Assembly (NCBI GenBank): GCA_018644725.1
Contig: JABGPZ010000063.1
Coordinates: forward strand, 1-57,600
DNA length: 57,600 nucleotides
Direction of reading: 5' to 3'
From: Phycisphaerales bacterium
Lineage (GTDB): Bacteria; Planctomycetota; Phycisphaerae; SM23-33
Each line of letters begins with the position of its first letter. Within the stretch, counting starts at the first letter, position 1. Made by a program: the position numbers and the translations under genes. The notes below the pieces were generated by a model. That model had not been told where the DNA came from and made no database searches. It was given only the letters and a program-made list of their open reading frames with translations. Shown here one piece after another: positions 39,816 to 47,597 of this stretch.

Positions 39816-40928
39816 ATGACTTCAGCACGCCCCGAACTAATTTTTGTCCAAGGTCCTCAGGAAAACCATCGCGTTGTCCTGATGAACAATATTTGCATCG
39901 CCGGGCGAAGCCCCCAGGTCGATGTGGTGATCCGCGAAGAGTTTGTCTCGCGCAATCAGCTTCAGTTTATCTTTACGCATGATGGCTGGATTGTTGAGAA
40001 CCTTGTCAAGGCCCGCAAGATGGAGATCAACGACAAGGTCTACAAGGCCGGCAAGAAGATTCTTCTCGACAGTGGCGATGTGATCAAGATCGGGATGGAG
40101 ACCAAGCTTCTGTTTGTCTCTCCTGAGGACGACCCGGCCGAGGTCCTGATGGCCTATCGCGGCGCGCACCCCACGGCCGTTCCCGTTGAGGCTCCGGCCG
40201 ATGCTCCCGCCCCCACGCCCGTCACAAAACCCGCCAAGCCCTACATCGATCTCGACGCACAGCCGACCGAGTTCATCGAAATTCCCACCGAGCAAACCTC
40301 CGAGACCAAGCCCGAGAAAGAGCTGACCGAGCACGATCAGGCGGCTGCGGCGGCCTCGCGCAAGAAAAAGCTCTACATGATTCTCGGTGGGGCGTGGGTA
40401 GGGATCATTCTCGTCATCGCACTGGCCCTTTCGACGGTGACCAAAAACGGCCCCGCCAAAACTGGGGGACTGAGCGAATGGCCGGCGGAGAAAATTCGCG
40501 CCGCATTCTCCAGCAAGCTGGAAACCTCCCACAAACCCGGTCAGGATCAGATCGAAATTGAGCGTGCAGATTCCCTCTTTGCCATTCGTGGATCCCAGCG
40601 CCAGAACTATTACAAGACCCTGTGTCACTATCGCGCGGCGATGGCCCACCGTGTCGGCCAGGCCGTCCCGCTTCCCTCGCGCCAGGAGCAGCGCTATCGC
40701 ACCGTCCTTCAGGAGCTCACCGACATCATCACCGAGGAATACAAGACGATGATCCAGCGGGAGCGCAACAAGTCCTGGCTGGATGCCAAGTACTCCGCGA
40801 ATCTGATTCTGATGGACTACATCCCGCGTAAGACGGTTTTGGAATTCCGCGATGAGGAGGTCGATAAATTCATCTCGAACATATTCAAACACCTGAATCG
40901 CATTTCAACGAAAATCGGTCCAAAGTAA
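39816..40928 (+). CDS. membrane protein with N-terminal FHA domain
   Basis: The 370-residue protein has an FHA-like domain at residues 1-105 (IAGRSPQVDVVIREEFVSRN). In the binding loop the usual His of SxxH is Gln (Ser45-Arg46-Asn47-Gln48), so binding may be altered. A Pro/Ala/Thr/Glu linker (about 110-180) precedes one membrane helix (about 187-207, ILGGAWVGIILVIALAL). The outer part (about 160 residues) is helical and charged (RNKSWLDAKYSANLILMDY). It is the last gene of the Tad run and ends near the csrA terminator. It could be a membrane partner of the kinase. Confidence 0.85.
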   Translation: MTSARPELIFVQGPQENHRVVLMNNICIAGRSPQVDVVIREEFVSRNQLQFIFTHDGWIVENLVKARKMEINDKVYKAGKKILLDSGDVIKIGMETKLLFVSPEDDPAEVLMAYRGAHPTAVPVEAPADAPAPTPVTKPAKPYIDLDAQPTEFIEIPTEQTSETKPEKELTEHDQAAAAASRKKKLYMILGGAWVGIILVIALALSTVTKNGPAKTGGLSEWPAEKIRAAFSSKLETSHKPGQDQIEIERADSLFAIRGSQRQNYYKTLCHYRAAMAHRVGQAVPLPSRQEQRYRTVLQELTDIITEEYKTMIQRERNKSWLDAKYSANLILMDYIPRKTVLEFRDEEVDKFISNIFKHLNRISTKIGPK

Positions 40929-40943
40929 TCTTGTGATCCGCCC

Positions 40944-40966
40944 AAAAAAAAACGCCCGAAGGCGTT
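40944..40966 (-). terminator. csrA terminator
   Basis: On the minus strand AACGCC-TTCG-GGCGTT (40966-40951) is followed by T residues (to 40944). It lies 16 bases after the last Tad stop but reads in the csrA direction. Confidence 0.85.
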
Positions 40967-40997
40967 GAGATGAATGTCCACCGCGTTGGGTGGGGGA

Positions 40998-41177
40998 TTA
41001 TCCGTCGGATTGTTGTTCGCGTTGAATCGCCTCGTAGACCTCTTTTCGGTGTACGGGGATATGGGCAGGGGCTGTGATCCCCAAGCGAACCTTTTCACCA
41101 CGAATATCAACGACGGTGATTTGTACATCATCGCCGATCATAATCGTCTCATCACGTTGTCGAGAAAGTACCAGCAT
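40998..41177 (-). CDS. csrA: carbon storage regulator CsrA
   Basis: The 59-residue RNA-binding regulator begins MLVLSRQRDETIMIGDD, with the conserved GEKVRLGI and PAHIPVHRKEVY. Dimers bind GGA motifs in mRNA leaders and change translation or stability. ATG 41177 has GGAG six bases upstream. The gene is convergent with the Tad locus. Its own leader contains GGA in the ribosome binding site, so self-repression is possible. CsrA often controls motility and surface attachment. Confidence 0.95.
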   Translation of the reverse strand: MLVLSRQRDETIMIGDDVQITVVDIRGEKVRLGITAPAHIPVHRKEVYEAIQREQQSDG

Positions 41178-41331
41178 AAGATCTCCTTCCATGGAGGCCG
41201 ACTTGTTTGCAGCGCGCCTGACCTTTGTTTCCTTGTCCCAGCAAAGATTTTATCGGCCATGGAAGTCGAGAGAGTTTAGAGCAAATCATTTTTTTTCTGG
41301 ATAATCTTCGCTGGATTCGTAGGATAGGGGC

Positions 41332-42378
41332 ATGACTACTTCATCCCCATCCCTTCGGCCACCGGTCGAGGTCGCCTCTTGGAAGACGACCGACACCGAC
41401 GGAATTCTTCGCCTCCTTGACCAAACCCAACTCCCTGAGGTTGTTGAGTTTAAGGACTGTCCAACCGTCCAGGATACCTATGACGCCATCCAGACGATGG
41501 TGGTCCGCGGTGCGCCGGCGATTGGCGTGGCGGCCGGCTATGGCATGGTCCTCGCGGCGCGGGAAGCGGCGGGGGACTGGGACGAATTTTTGCGCCTGGG
41601 CGAATTTCTTGCGTCTTCGCGTCCCACAGCCGTCAATTTAGCATGGGCAGTGAACAGAATGACGCAAGTCGCTAAAGAGAACGGGCTTACAGAGGATATT
41701 CTTCTGGATCAAGCATGCAAGATTCACGCCGAAGATGAGAAAATGTGCCTGGCGATTGGCCGAAATGCGGCTCCGGTGCTTTCTGGCCGAGGCGGAATTT
41801 TGACTCATTGCAACGCTGGTGCGCTCGCTACGGGCGGCATTGGCACGGCCACCGCTGGCATGTATACGCTGCACGCCAGCGGCGAGGCGATCAAGGTCTA
41901 TTGCGATGAGACGCGCCCGCTGTTGCAGGGTTCGCGCTTGACGGCGTGGGAACTTCAGCAGGCAAGTATTGATGCGACAGTGATTTGCGACAATATGGCC
42001 GGCGCGCTGATGCGCGACGGAAAAATTGGCGTAGTGATTGTCGGGGCCGACCGCATCGCCGCCAATGGGGATGCCGCGAACAAAATCGGGACCTACCCGC
42101 TGGCGATTGTCGCCGCGCACCACAACATCCCGATGTACGTCGCCGCCCCGAGCAGTACATTTGACATGACGCTGGCCTCGGGCGCGGAAATTCCCATCGA
42201 GGAACGCGACGGGGACGAAATCGTCAATGGCTTTGGCCGACGCACAGGCCCAACGGGGATTTCGACCGAGAATCCCGCTTTCGACGTCACTCCCGCATCG
42301 CTTTTGGCTGGAATTGTCACCGAGCGGGGCGTGATTTCGCCCGTGACCACCGAGGCCGTCGCCGCGCATTGGGCCTGA
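41332..42378 (+). CDS. mtnA: S-methyl-5-thioribose-1-phosphate isomerase
   Basis: This enzyme of the methionine salvage pathway converts methylthioribose-1-phosphate to methylthioribulose-1-phosphate. The 348-residue length is normal. Key motifs are VVRGAPAIGVAAGYG, ILTHCNAGALAT (catalytic Cys), ETRPLLQGSRLTAWEL, VIVGADRIAANGDAANKIGTY (catalytic Asp) and FDVTPASLLAGIVTE. A TAGGAT box six bases before the ATG may be the -10 of a leaderless transcript; alternatively AGGGG next to the ATG serves as a poorly spaced binding site. No other salvage gene is in the window. Confidence 0.95.
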   Translation: MTTSSPSLRPPVEVASWKTTDTDGILRLLDQTQLPEVVEFKDCPTVQDTYDAIQTMVVRGAPAIGVAAGYGMVLAAREAAGDWDEFLRLGEFLASSRPTAVNLAWAVNRMTQVAKENGLTEDILLDQACKIHAEDEKMCLAIGRNAAPVLSGRGGILTHCNAGALATGGIGTATAGMYTLHASGEAIKVYCDETRPLLQGSRLTAWELQQASIDATVICDNMAGALMRDGKIGVVIVGADRIAANGDAANKIGTYPLAIVAAHHNIPMYVAAPSSTFDMTLASGAEIPIEERDGDEIVNGFGRRTGPTGISTENPAFDVTPASLLAGIVTERGVISPVTTEAVAAHWA

Positions 42379-42465
42379 GGGCGCGCAGAACTCGAAAAAC
42401 TGTAATGATTGAGGGACAATGTGCCGATACTCCCATAGACCTTTTTCTACACATACGGGAGAATC

Positions 42466-43026
42466 ATGACTACGCCAAATCAAGAGCAACAGCTCGTGAC
42501 ACGCTGTCTCGACGGAGACGCCGACGCACATGAAACACTCTACGCGCGGTATGCGCCTGCAGTGATGATCTATTGCAAGCGTTGTGGATTTACGCCGCAC
42601 GACGTGTCTGACATGCTGCAAATTACGTTCACGAAAGTGTTTAAGTCGCTTCATACCTACAAACCCGCCCGGGCTCGACTCGGAACGTGGATCGGTGCGA
42701 TTGCCCGAAACGCGGCCTATCGCCAGTGGCGAAAACGTCAGCAGCCCGAGAGTTGCGACGAAATGATGGCGGATTACGCCCTCGAATCCCAGGCCACGCC
42801 GGAAGAACTGACCGCTCAGCGGGAAGAATTTTCGGCATTGGATGGGTGTGTGGACGGGCTGGAGATCACGCTGACGCGGATTGTTCGGCTTCGATTTGTC
42901 GAGGGTCTGACCACGCGCGGGATTTCCCGGCGGGTGAACATGGCCGAGTCGACGGTCCGCAAACGCCTCGCCGAAGCGATGGCGCACTTGTCGGTCTGCA
43001 TGAAGGGCAAAGGATTTTTTGCATAA
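42466..43026 (+). CDS. ECF-type RNA polymerase sigma factor
   Basis: The 186-residue protein has sigma region 2 (about 10-95: DAHETLYARYAPAVMIYCKR, DVSDMLQITFTKVFKSL, RARLGTWIGAIARNAAYRQWRKR) and region 4 (about 120-180: IVRLRFVEGLTTRGISRRVN, AESTVRKRLAEAM). It lacks regions 1 and 3 and is therefore an ECF sigma factor. GGGAGA precedes the ATG by five bases. The next gene encodes a membrane protein that could be its anti-sigma partner. The target promoter is unknown. Confidence 0.92.
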   Translation: MTTPNQEQQLVTRCLDGDADAHETLYARYAPAVMIYCKRCGFTPHDVSDMLQITFTKVFKSLHTYKPARARLGTWIGAIARNAAYRQWRKRQQPESCDEMMADYALESQATPEELTAQREEFSALDGCVDGLEITLTRIVRLRFVEGLTTRGISRRVNMAESTVRKRLAEAMAHLSVCMKGKGFFA

Positions 43027-43072
43027 AACCGCGGAATCTGTGCGCAACGCACTCCGCCGAGGATAGAACACT

Positions 43073-45001
43073 ATGGAAATGAATGATACACCTGACCAAC
43101 CCGAAGAACAGCCCAAAACGCCCGAGCAGCAATGCGAAGAGCTCCTGATGGAGTGGGGCCTTGGTGCCCAGTGCGCCGAGGTGGCGGACGAATTGCCGCC
43201 CATGCCGGACGTTCGCGCCAAGCGCTCGCTGTTCCAGTCGCTGCTCCAGTCGCTCCTCAACCGGAAATCGGCTGCACCAGTGGTCGCCAAAGCCCCCAAG
43301 GCTGAAGCGCCCGCCGCGCCCAAGTCGGTTGTTGCTACGCCCAAGGCCGAAGTGCCCGCCGCGCCCAAGCCGGTTGCCGCTACGCCCAAGGCCGAAGTGC
43401 CCGCGTCGCAACCCGTTCCCCAATCTTCCAAATTCGCCGGTCTGTTCCAGCGGTTCGATCTGCAGAACACGTGGGTCAAGGTCGCCTCGGGGGCTGTGGC
43501 CGCGAGCATTGTTCTGCTCGTGGTTCTGGTGCCGATGGTGGGCTCGTCCAAATCGATTTCCTCGCCCGATTCGGCGGGACCAATCGCCAAGTCGGATTCC
43601 ACCATCGCGCTGGAGAAACAACTCGCCGCCCAGGCCAAGTCCGTTGAAGAACTCAACGCGAAGATCGCCATTCGCGACAAGGACCTCGATGCCGAAAGCC
43701 GCAAGGTGGACCTGCTTCAGGGCAATCTCGACGCGACGAAAAAGCGACTCGTCGAGGCAACACAAACCCTCAAGCGCACGGGCGAAACGCTCGAAACGCT
43801 CCGTAAAGATTCTCGCGAAGACCGTTTGGCACTCGCGACCAAGCAACGCGAATTTGACGAATCGATTCGCCAGCGTGACATGTTGAAGACCCAAATCGAA
43901 CAGCTCAAAAAAGTGGGCGACACGATGGTAGCGGCCATGAAAACCCCCGAGGGGACCCAGCCGGTCATGAATATCGACGAAGTGGTTGAATCCAAGCTCG
44001 CTCAGGCGACCAAGGAACTCAATGCCAAAATCGCCGTGCTGACCAAGGCCCATGACGCGCTTGATACCAAGACCAAGACTCAGGAAATGCAGATGCTCGC
44101 TATGGCCAGTGCGCTGCAGGAATCCAACGCCGAGTTGGAGACCGCGGAGAAGGAACTGCAGGTTGCCAAGGCTGCGACCACCACGGCCGACCTGGAGAAG
44201 ACCATCGCCGAGTGGAAAACGAAGCTCGCCGCCGCCGAGAAGTCCAAAGCAACAACGGCCGCAGAGAAACAAGCACTCGAAACCCAACTCGCCCAATCCA
44301 AGTCCTTCCGCACCGAACTCGAGACCGAGATCAATGCGATGGCCGCCGACAAGACAAAGGCCGACACTCGCGAGAAGGCACTTGCGTTGACAACGGCCAG
44401 GCAGAAAACGACGATCACCGATTTGGGGAACGCCTGTTCGGAATTGATGGACAAAATCGAACGCATGGAAGCGGCGAAGCCAGCCGTGAATGCAACCCCA
44501 GAAGAGATCAAAGCGCTCGAAGCGAAATATGCCGCACTGACAACCGACCTGTCCACAAAGACGGCCTCGCTGACCACGGCCCAGGCCAATCTGAAGGAAA
44601 CCCAGTCTGCACTCGCGTCGTCGAAGGCCGCCCGCGTGGCACAGCTTCACCGGATGACACTGTTCTATCTCGGCCCGCCGCGCGCAGGTCAAAGCCGCAT
44701 CGTGCTTCTTCAGCAGGCCATCACGCGCAACAGCCTCGCCGCCCGCGCCACGAGCCTCAAGCGCGAACTGAACCTTCAGCAGGCCAAAGAGGTCGTCGCC
44801 AAGGTCGACGCACTGCTGACGCAATTGACTCTGCTGGACGAGAGCGATCTTCGGTCGGTGACACGGTTCCGCGACTCGCTCGCCAAGAGCGACATCAACG
44901 AACAGGTCGTCGAAGTCGCTTCGGCCAAAACCTCCACGCCCGCATTGGTGGCCTATCTGACCGAAGCGCAGTTGATTTTGACGGCCGCCGCGACGGCCTA
45001 G
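43073..45001 (+). CDS. membrane coiled-coil protein, possible anti-sigma partner
   Basis: The 642-residue protein has a soluble N-terminus (about 1-130). Residues 20-60 are helical, and residues about 68-115 hold three near repeats of the type APK-ATPKAEVPA. One membrane helix follows (about 135-156, VASGAVAASIVLLVVLVPMV). The rest (about 165-640) is outside the membrane and is a long coiled coil rich in Ala, Lys, Glu and Thr. The position directly after an ECF sigma gene and the one-helix layout fit an anti-sigma factor, but no known anti-sigma domain is recognisable. The tail end (LVAYLTEAQLILTAAATA) is hydrophobic. Confidence 0.7.
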   Translation: MEMNDTPDQPEEQPKTPEQQCEELLMEWGLGAQCAEVADELPPMPDVRAKRSLFQSLLQSLLNRKSAAPVVAKAPKAEAPAAPKSVVATPKAEVPAAPKPVAATPKAEVPASQPVPQSSKFAGLFQRFDLQNTWVKVASGAVAASIVLLVVLVPMVGSSKSISSPDSAGPIAKSDSTIALEKQLAAQAKSVEELNAKIAIRDKDLDAESRKVDLLQGNLDATKKRLVEATQTLKRTGETLETLRKDSREDRLALATKQREFDESIRQRDMLKTQIEQLKKVGDTMVAAMKTPEGTQPVMNIDEVVESKLAQATKELNAKIAVLTKAHDALDTKTKTQEMQMLAMASALQESNAELETAEKELQVAKAATTTADLEKTIAEWKTKLAAAEKSKATTAAEKQALETQLAQSKSFRTELETEINAMAADKTKADTREKALALTTARQKTTITDLGNACSELMDKIERMEAAKPAVNATPEEIKALEAKYAALTTDLSTKTASLTTAQANLKETQSALASSKAARVAQLHRMTLFYLGPPRAGQSRIVLLQQAITRNSLAARATSLKRELNLQQAKEVVAKVDALLTQLTLLDESDLRSVTRFRDSLAKSDINEQVVEVASAKTSTPALVAYLTEAQLILTAAATA

Positions 45002-45007
45002 GAGAGT

Positions 45008-45414
45008 ATGAAACACGAGCGCACCCGAGATATTTGTGGCTGTGTGTCCTGTGGGGCGCTGCAGGGTGTGCTGTATTGTCGTTGGGCGGGTGTAGCGTTC
45101 AACAGTCGCCGCATGTTCAAGAGGCGTGGGTGGAGCAGTTTGACGCTGCCGCCGCAGAGTATGACCAAGCGATGGACCTGATCGTCGGCCTGCAATATCC
45201 ATTCGCCCACATGAAACTCGAAAAAGCGTATGAGCAATTTTGCCGTCTTGGGGCTGAGGAGTACATGGCCAAGAGTTTGTTCTGGCTGGGGTATTGCAGT
45301 GAGCAACTCGGCGAATTTGTCCAGGCCCGACAGCGCTATCAAGAGTTAATCATGCGATTCCCACACTCCCGCGAGGCCAACCGAGCCGAAACCGCGCTCG
45401 ACGAAATGGACTGA
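45008..45414 (+). CDS. TPR-like lipoprotein with apparent frameshift near the start
   Basis: ATG 45008 has GGAG (45001-45004) just upstream and begins MKHERTR, but that frame stops after about 58 codons without making sense. The minus-one frame gives, from about 45028, YLWLCVLWGAAGCAVLSLGGC: a hydrophobic stretch and lipobox (LGGC), then 100 residues with TPR-like helices (MAKSLFWLGYCSEQLGEF, ARQRYQELIMRFPHSREANR). Joining the two frames after the seventh codon makes a perfect lipoprotein signal peptide. One missing base near 45027, or a frameshift, would explain this. Otherwise translation would have to begin at TTG 45034, which has no ribosome binding site. The helical repeats resemble BamD/YbgF-type outer-membrane lipoproteins. 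Confidence 0.6.
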
Positions 45415-45449
45415 GTGTGCCAAACACGCTCGAATTTCACGCCCGACAA

Positions 45450-45458
45450 TGGTATACT
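45450..45458 (+). promoter_or_regulatory. extended -10 promoter of the esterase-like lipoprotein gene
   Basis: TGGTATACT is an extended -10 about 20 bases before the ATG at 45479; no -35 is visible. Confidence 0.5.
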
Positions 45459-45478
45459 TTTTTCTTGAGGAGCCTTAC

Positions 45479-46240
45479 ATGAAACACACATGGATTGCAT
45501 TGTTGCTGGTGTCCTGCGGCCTGTTGGGCGGTTGCCCGGTGACCCAGGATCAGGACACGCCCGTCGACTCGGATTCCCGCACCTGCAAAGCGACGTCGCG
45601 GGGATATCGTTTGTATGTCCCGAGCACCTATGACCCGGCGCTGCGCTATCCCGTTGTCGTCACGCTCCACGGGACGTTTCCGTGGGACACCTCCCGCCTG
45701 CAGATGAAAGAGTGGAAGGCCCTCGGCGAAAAGACCGAGTGCATTGTCGTCGCGCCCGTGCTCGACAGCGCCGAAGGAATTTTGCCCGTCGCCTGGTCAC
45801 GCCGCAAGCGGCAACTCGAAGGTGATGACGTGCACATTCTTGCCGTGCTGGACGAGCTGGCGACGACCCATTCCATCGATCCCGAGCGCGTGATGATCAC
45901 AGGATTTTCGGCTGGGGGCTATGCGATGTATTACACCGGCCTGCGCCACCCGGAACGCTTTTCGATGCTCGTGGGACGCGCCTGCAACACGACGAAGGAA
46001 ATCTTCGACGAATATACCCCCACGCCCACTTCGCAGAAAACGCCTGTGATTATCATGGTCGGCAAGTACGACTCGGTCCTGCAAAGTCACAGCTGGATCG
46101 CATTTCGTTGGCTTCGGACCCACGGGTGGACGAATAAACTCGCAATCCGCAAGGAATATGAAGGCGGCCACATTCGCCGTCCCGAAGATGCGTACGATTG
46201 GTGGAACCCCGGCGCCCCGACCCCCAAGGAGGCAAAATGA
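45479..46240 (+). CDS. alpha/beta-hydrolase lipoprotein, esterase-like
   Basis: The 253-residue protein begins with a lipoprotein signal (LLLVSCGLLGGC, Cys19). The hydrolase fold shows LHGTFPW (oxyanion loop), nucleophile GFSAGG (Ser144), a possible acid in GKYDSV and a His in EGGHIRRPED. The length and the order of these motifs resemble bacterial PHB-depolymerase/feruloyl-esterase (LpqC-like) proteins; the substrate is unknown. GAGGAG lies eight bases before the ATG. The stop overlaps the next start (ATGA), so the next gene is coupled. Confidence 0.82.
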   Translation: MKHTWIALLLVSCGLLGGCPVTQDQDTPVDSDSRTCKATSRGYRLYVPSTYDPALRYPVVVTLHGTFPWDTSRLQMKEWKALGEKTECIVVAPVLDSAEGILPVAWSRRKRQLEGDDVHILAVLDELATTHSIDPERVMITGFSAGGYAMYYTGLRHPERFSMLVGRACNTTKEIFDEYTPTPTSQKTPVIIMVGKYDSVLQSHSWIAFRWLRTHGWTNKLAIRKEYEGGHIRRPEDAYDWWNPGAPTPKEAK

Positions 46241-46659
46241 CCGATTGCCCCAACGTGCCCGTCGCCACGCTCCGTGTGCGCTATAGCGAAATTGACCAGA
46301 TGGGAACGTTCTACAATTCCCGCGCGCTGGAGTGGTTCGAAGTCGGCCGCACCGAGTGGCTGCGCGGGACGGGAATGGCCTATACCGACATGGAGTCGCG
46401 CGGCGTGATGCTGCCGCTCGTCGAAAGCCATGTGAACTATCGCTCGCGGGCACGCTATGATGATGAGCTTGCCATTTTCGTGACCGCTTCGATGCAGGGA
46501 CGTGCCCGCATGGAATTTGCCGTCACGATCACCCAGGCCGCCACCGGCGAGGTGGTGTGCGAGGGAACGACGGTCCACGCGATCGTCGCGCCCGGCGGCA
46601 AAGTGATTCGCCCGCCGGCGTGGTTTTTGGACCTCGTCCAAACCGGAAACGAACAATAG
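46237..46659 (+). CDS. hotdog-fold acyl-CoA thioesterase (YbgC-like)
   Basis: The 140-residue protein has the 4HBT signature: VRYSEIDQMGTFYNSRALEW (Asp near residue 20) followed by SRARYDDELAIFV. It would hydrolyse short acyl-CoA thioesters in the cytosol. GGAGG lies five bases before ATG 46237, which overlaps the stop of the upstream esterase gene. YbgC in other bacteria accompanies the tol-pal genes; here it does not. Confidence 0.87.
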   Translation: MTDCPNVPVATLRVRYSEIDQMGTFYNSRALEWFEVGRTEWLRGTGMAYTDMESRGVMLPLVESHVNYRSRARYDDELAIFVTASMQGRARMEFAVTITQAATGEVVCEGTTVHAIVAPGGKVIRPPAWFLDLVQTGNEQ

Positions 46660-46693
46660 ACCGAATTTGAACCGAAGGATGGAAGGACATTTG

Positions 46694-47179
46694 ATGGAAC
46701 TTGAAACAACATTTGTGATGATCAAGCCCGACGGCCTTCAGCGTCGCTTGCTCGGGGAAATTATCAGCCGCTTTGAACGCAAAGGGTTGTACCTTGCGGC
46801 AATGAAGCTGATTCAGGTCTCCGACGACCAGGCCGCACAGCACTACGCCGTCCACGAGGGCAAACCTTTTTATACCCAGCTGGTGAACTTCATCACCGCC
46901 GGGCCGGTCGTGGCGATGCAGTGGCGCGGGAATGATGCGATCCATCTCGTGCGGACGATGGTCGGCTCGACTCATGGCCGCGACGCCGCACCGGGAACGA
47001 TCCGCGGCGACTTCGGCATTAGCCAGTCTGACAACCTGATCCACGCCAGCGATTCCCCCGAGTCGGCCTCGGCCGAAGCGGCAATCTATTTCGCCCCCGA
47101 GGACTGCCTCGACTACACCCCCACATTGCACCCGTGGCACTATGATGTCAAAGAACGCACAGGAGAATACCCATGCTAA
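46694..47179 (+). CDS. ndk: nucleoside diphosphate kinase
   Basis: The enzyme transfers the gamma-phosphate between nucleoside triphosphates and diphosphates. At 161 residues it is about 15-20 longer than most bacterial Ndk. Motifs: MIKPDGLQRRLLGEII, VRTMVGSTHGRDAAPGTIRG and NLIHASDS (phospho-His117). The extra length is at the C-terminus (YDVKERTGEYPC). ATG 46694 has GAAGGA about seven bases upstream. It overlaps the cupin gene by seven bases. Confidence 0.96.
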   Translation: MELETTFVMIKPDGLQRRLLGEIISRFERKGLYLAAMKLIQVSDDQAAQHYAVHEGKPFYTQLVNFITAGPVVAMQWRGNDAIHLVRTMVGSTHGRDAAPGTIRGDFGISQSDNLIHASDSPESASAEAAIYFAPEDCLDYTPTLHPWHYDVKERTGEYPC

Positions 47180-47529
47180 TCAATCAAACCCAAAATGTAG
47201 AAGCCAAGACCATCGACCTCGACGGCGTGAAAGATGCGAAAATCCGCGTCCTGATCGCGGACGAGCAGAAGGCGCCCAATTTTCACATGCGCGAAATGAT
47301 CGTCGCGCCCGGCGGCCACACCCCGCGTCACATCCACGAGTGGGAGCACGAGTGCTACGTCATTGCCGGCGAAGGCACGATGCAAACCGCCGAGGGGCCC
47401 AAACCGATCAAAGCGGGCGACTTTCTTTTCATTGAGCCCAGCGAAGATCACCAATTCCAGAATACCGGCAGCGACGACCTGCGGTTTCTCTGCCTGATTC
47501 CCAAACCCGCGACCTGCTGCTGCAACTAG
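47173..47529 (+). CDS. cupin-domain protein
   Basis: The 118-residue single cupin has the metal-binding motif GGHTPRHIHEWEHECYVI (His residues and Glu) and the second motif with HQFQN. The C-terminus ends PATCCCN, three adjacent cysteines. AGGAG stands eight bases before the ATG, which overlaps the ndk stop. Small stand-alone cupins may be sugar- or thiol-related enzymes or metal-binding sensors; none can be named here. Confidence 0.82.
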   Translation: MLINQTQNVEAKTIDLDGVKDAKIRVLIADEQKAPNFHMREMIVAPGGHTPRHIHEWEHECYVIAGEGTMQTAEGPKPIKAGDFLFIEPSEDHQFQNTGSDDLRFLCLIPKPATCCCN

Positions 47530-47585
47530 CGACAGGATTGCAAAATCACACGCCTCGTTCGCTGGCAAGCGGGCGGGGCGTTTGG

Positions 47586-47591
47586 TATGAT
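47586..47591 (+). promoter_or_regulatory. -10 box six bases before ligA
   Basis: TATGAT, extended by TG-G upstream, ends six bases before ATG 47598: the same geometry as CYTH and dnaG. No -35 or ribosome binding site of normal spacing is visible. Confidence 0.45.
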
Positions 47592-47597
47592 AGGGAC

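Noticed and set aside
44212-45000. Upstream part of the frame that contains the TPR-like lipoprotein
   Set aside because: It overlaps the coiled-coil gene in another frame and encodes Arg/Gly/Asp-rich shadow sequence; only the part after 45008 is real.
42866-45202. Minus-strand frame opposite the possible anti-sigma gene
   Set aside because: Shadow of the coiled-coil coding pattern, without a signal or domain of its own.
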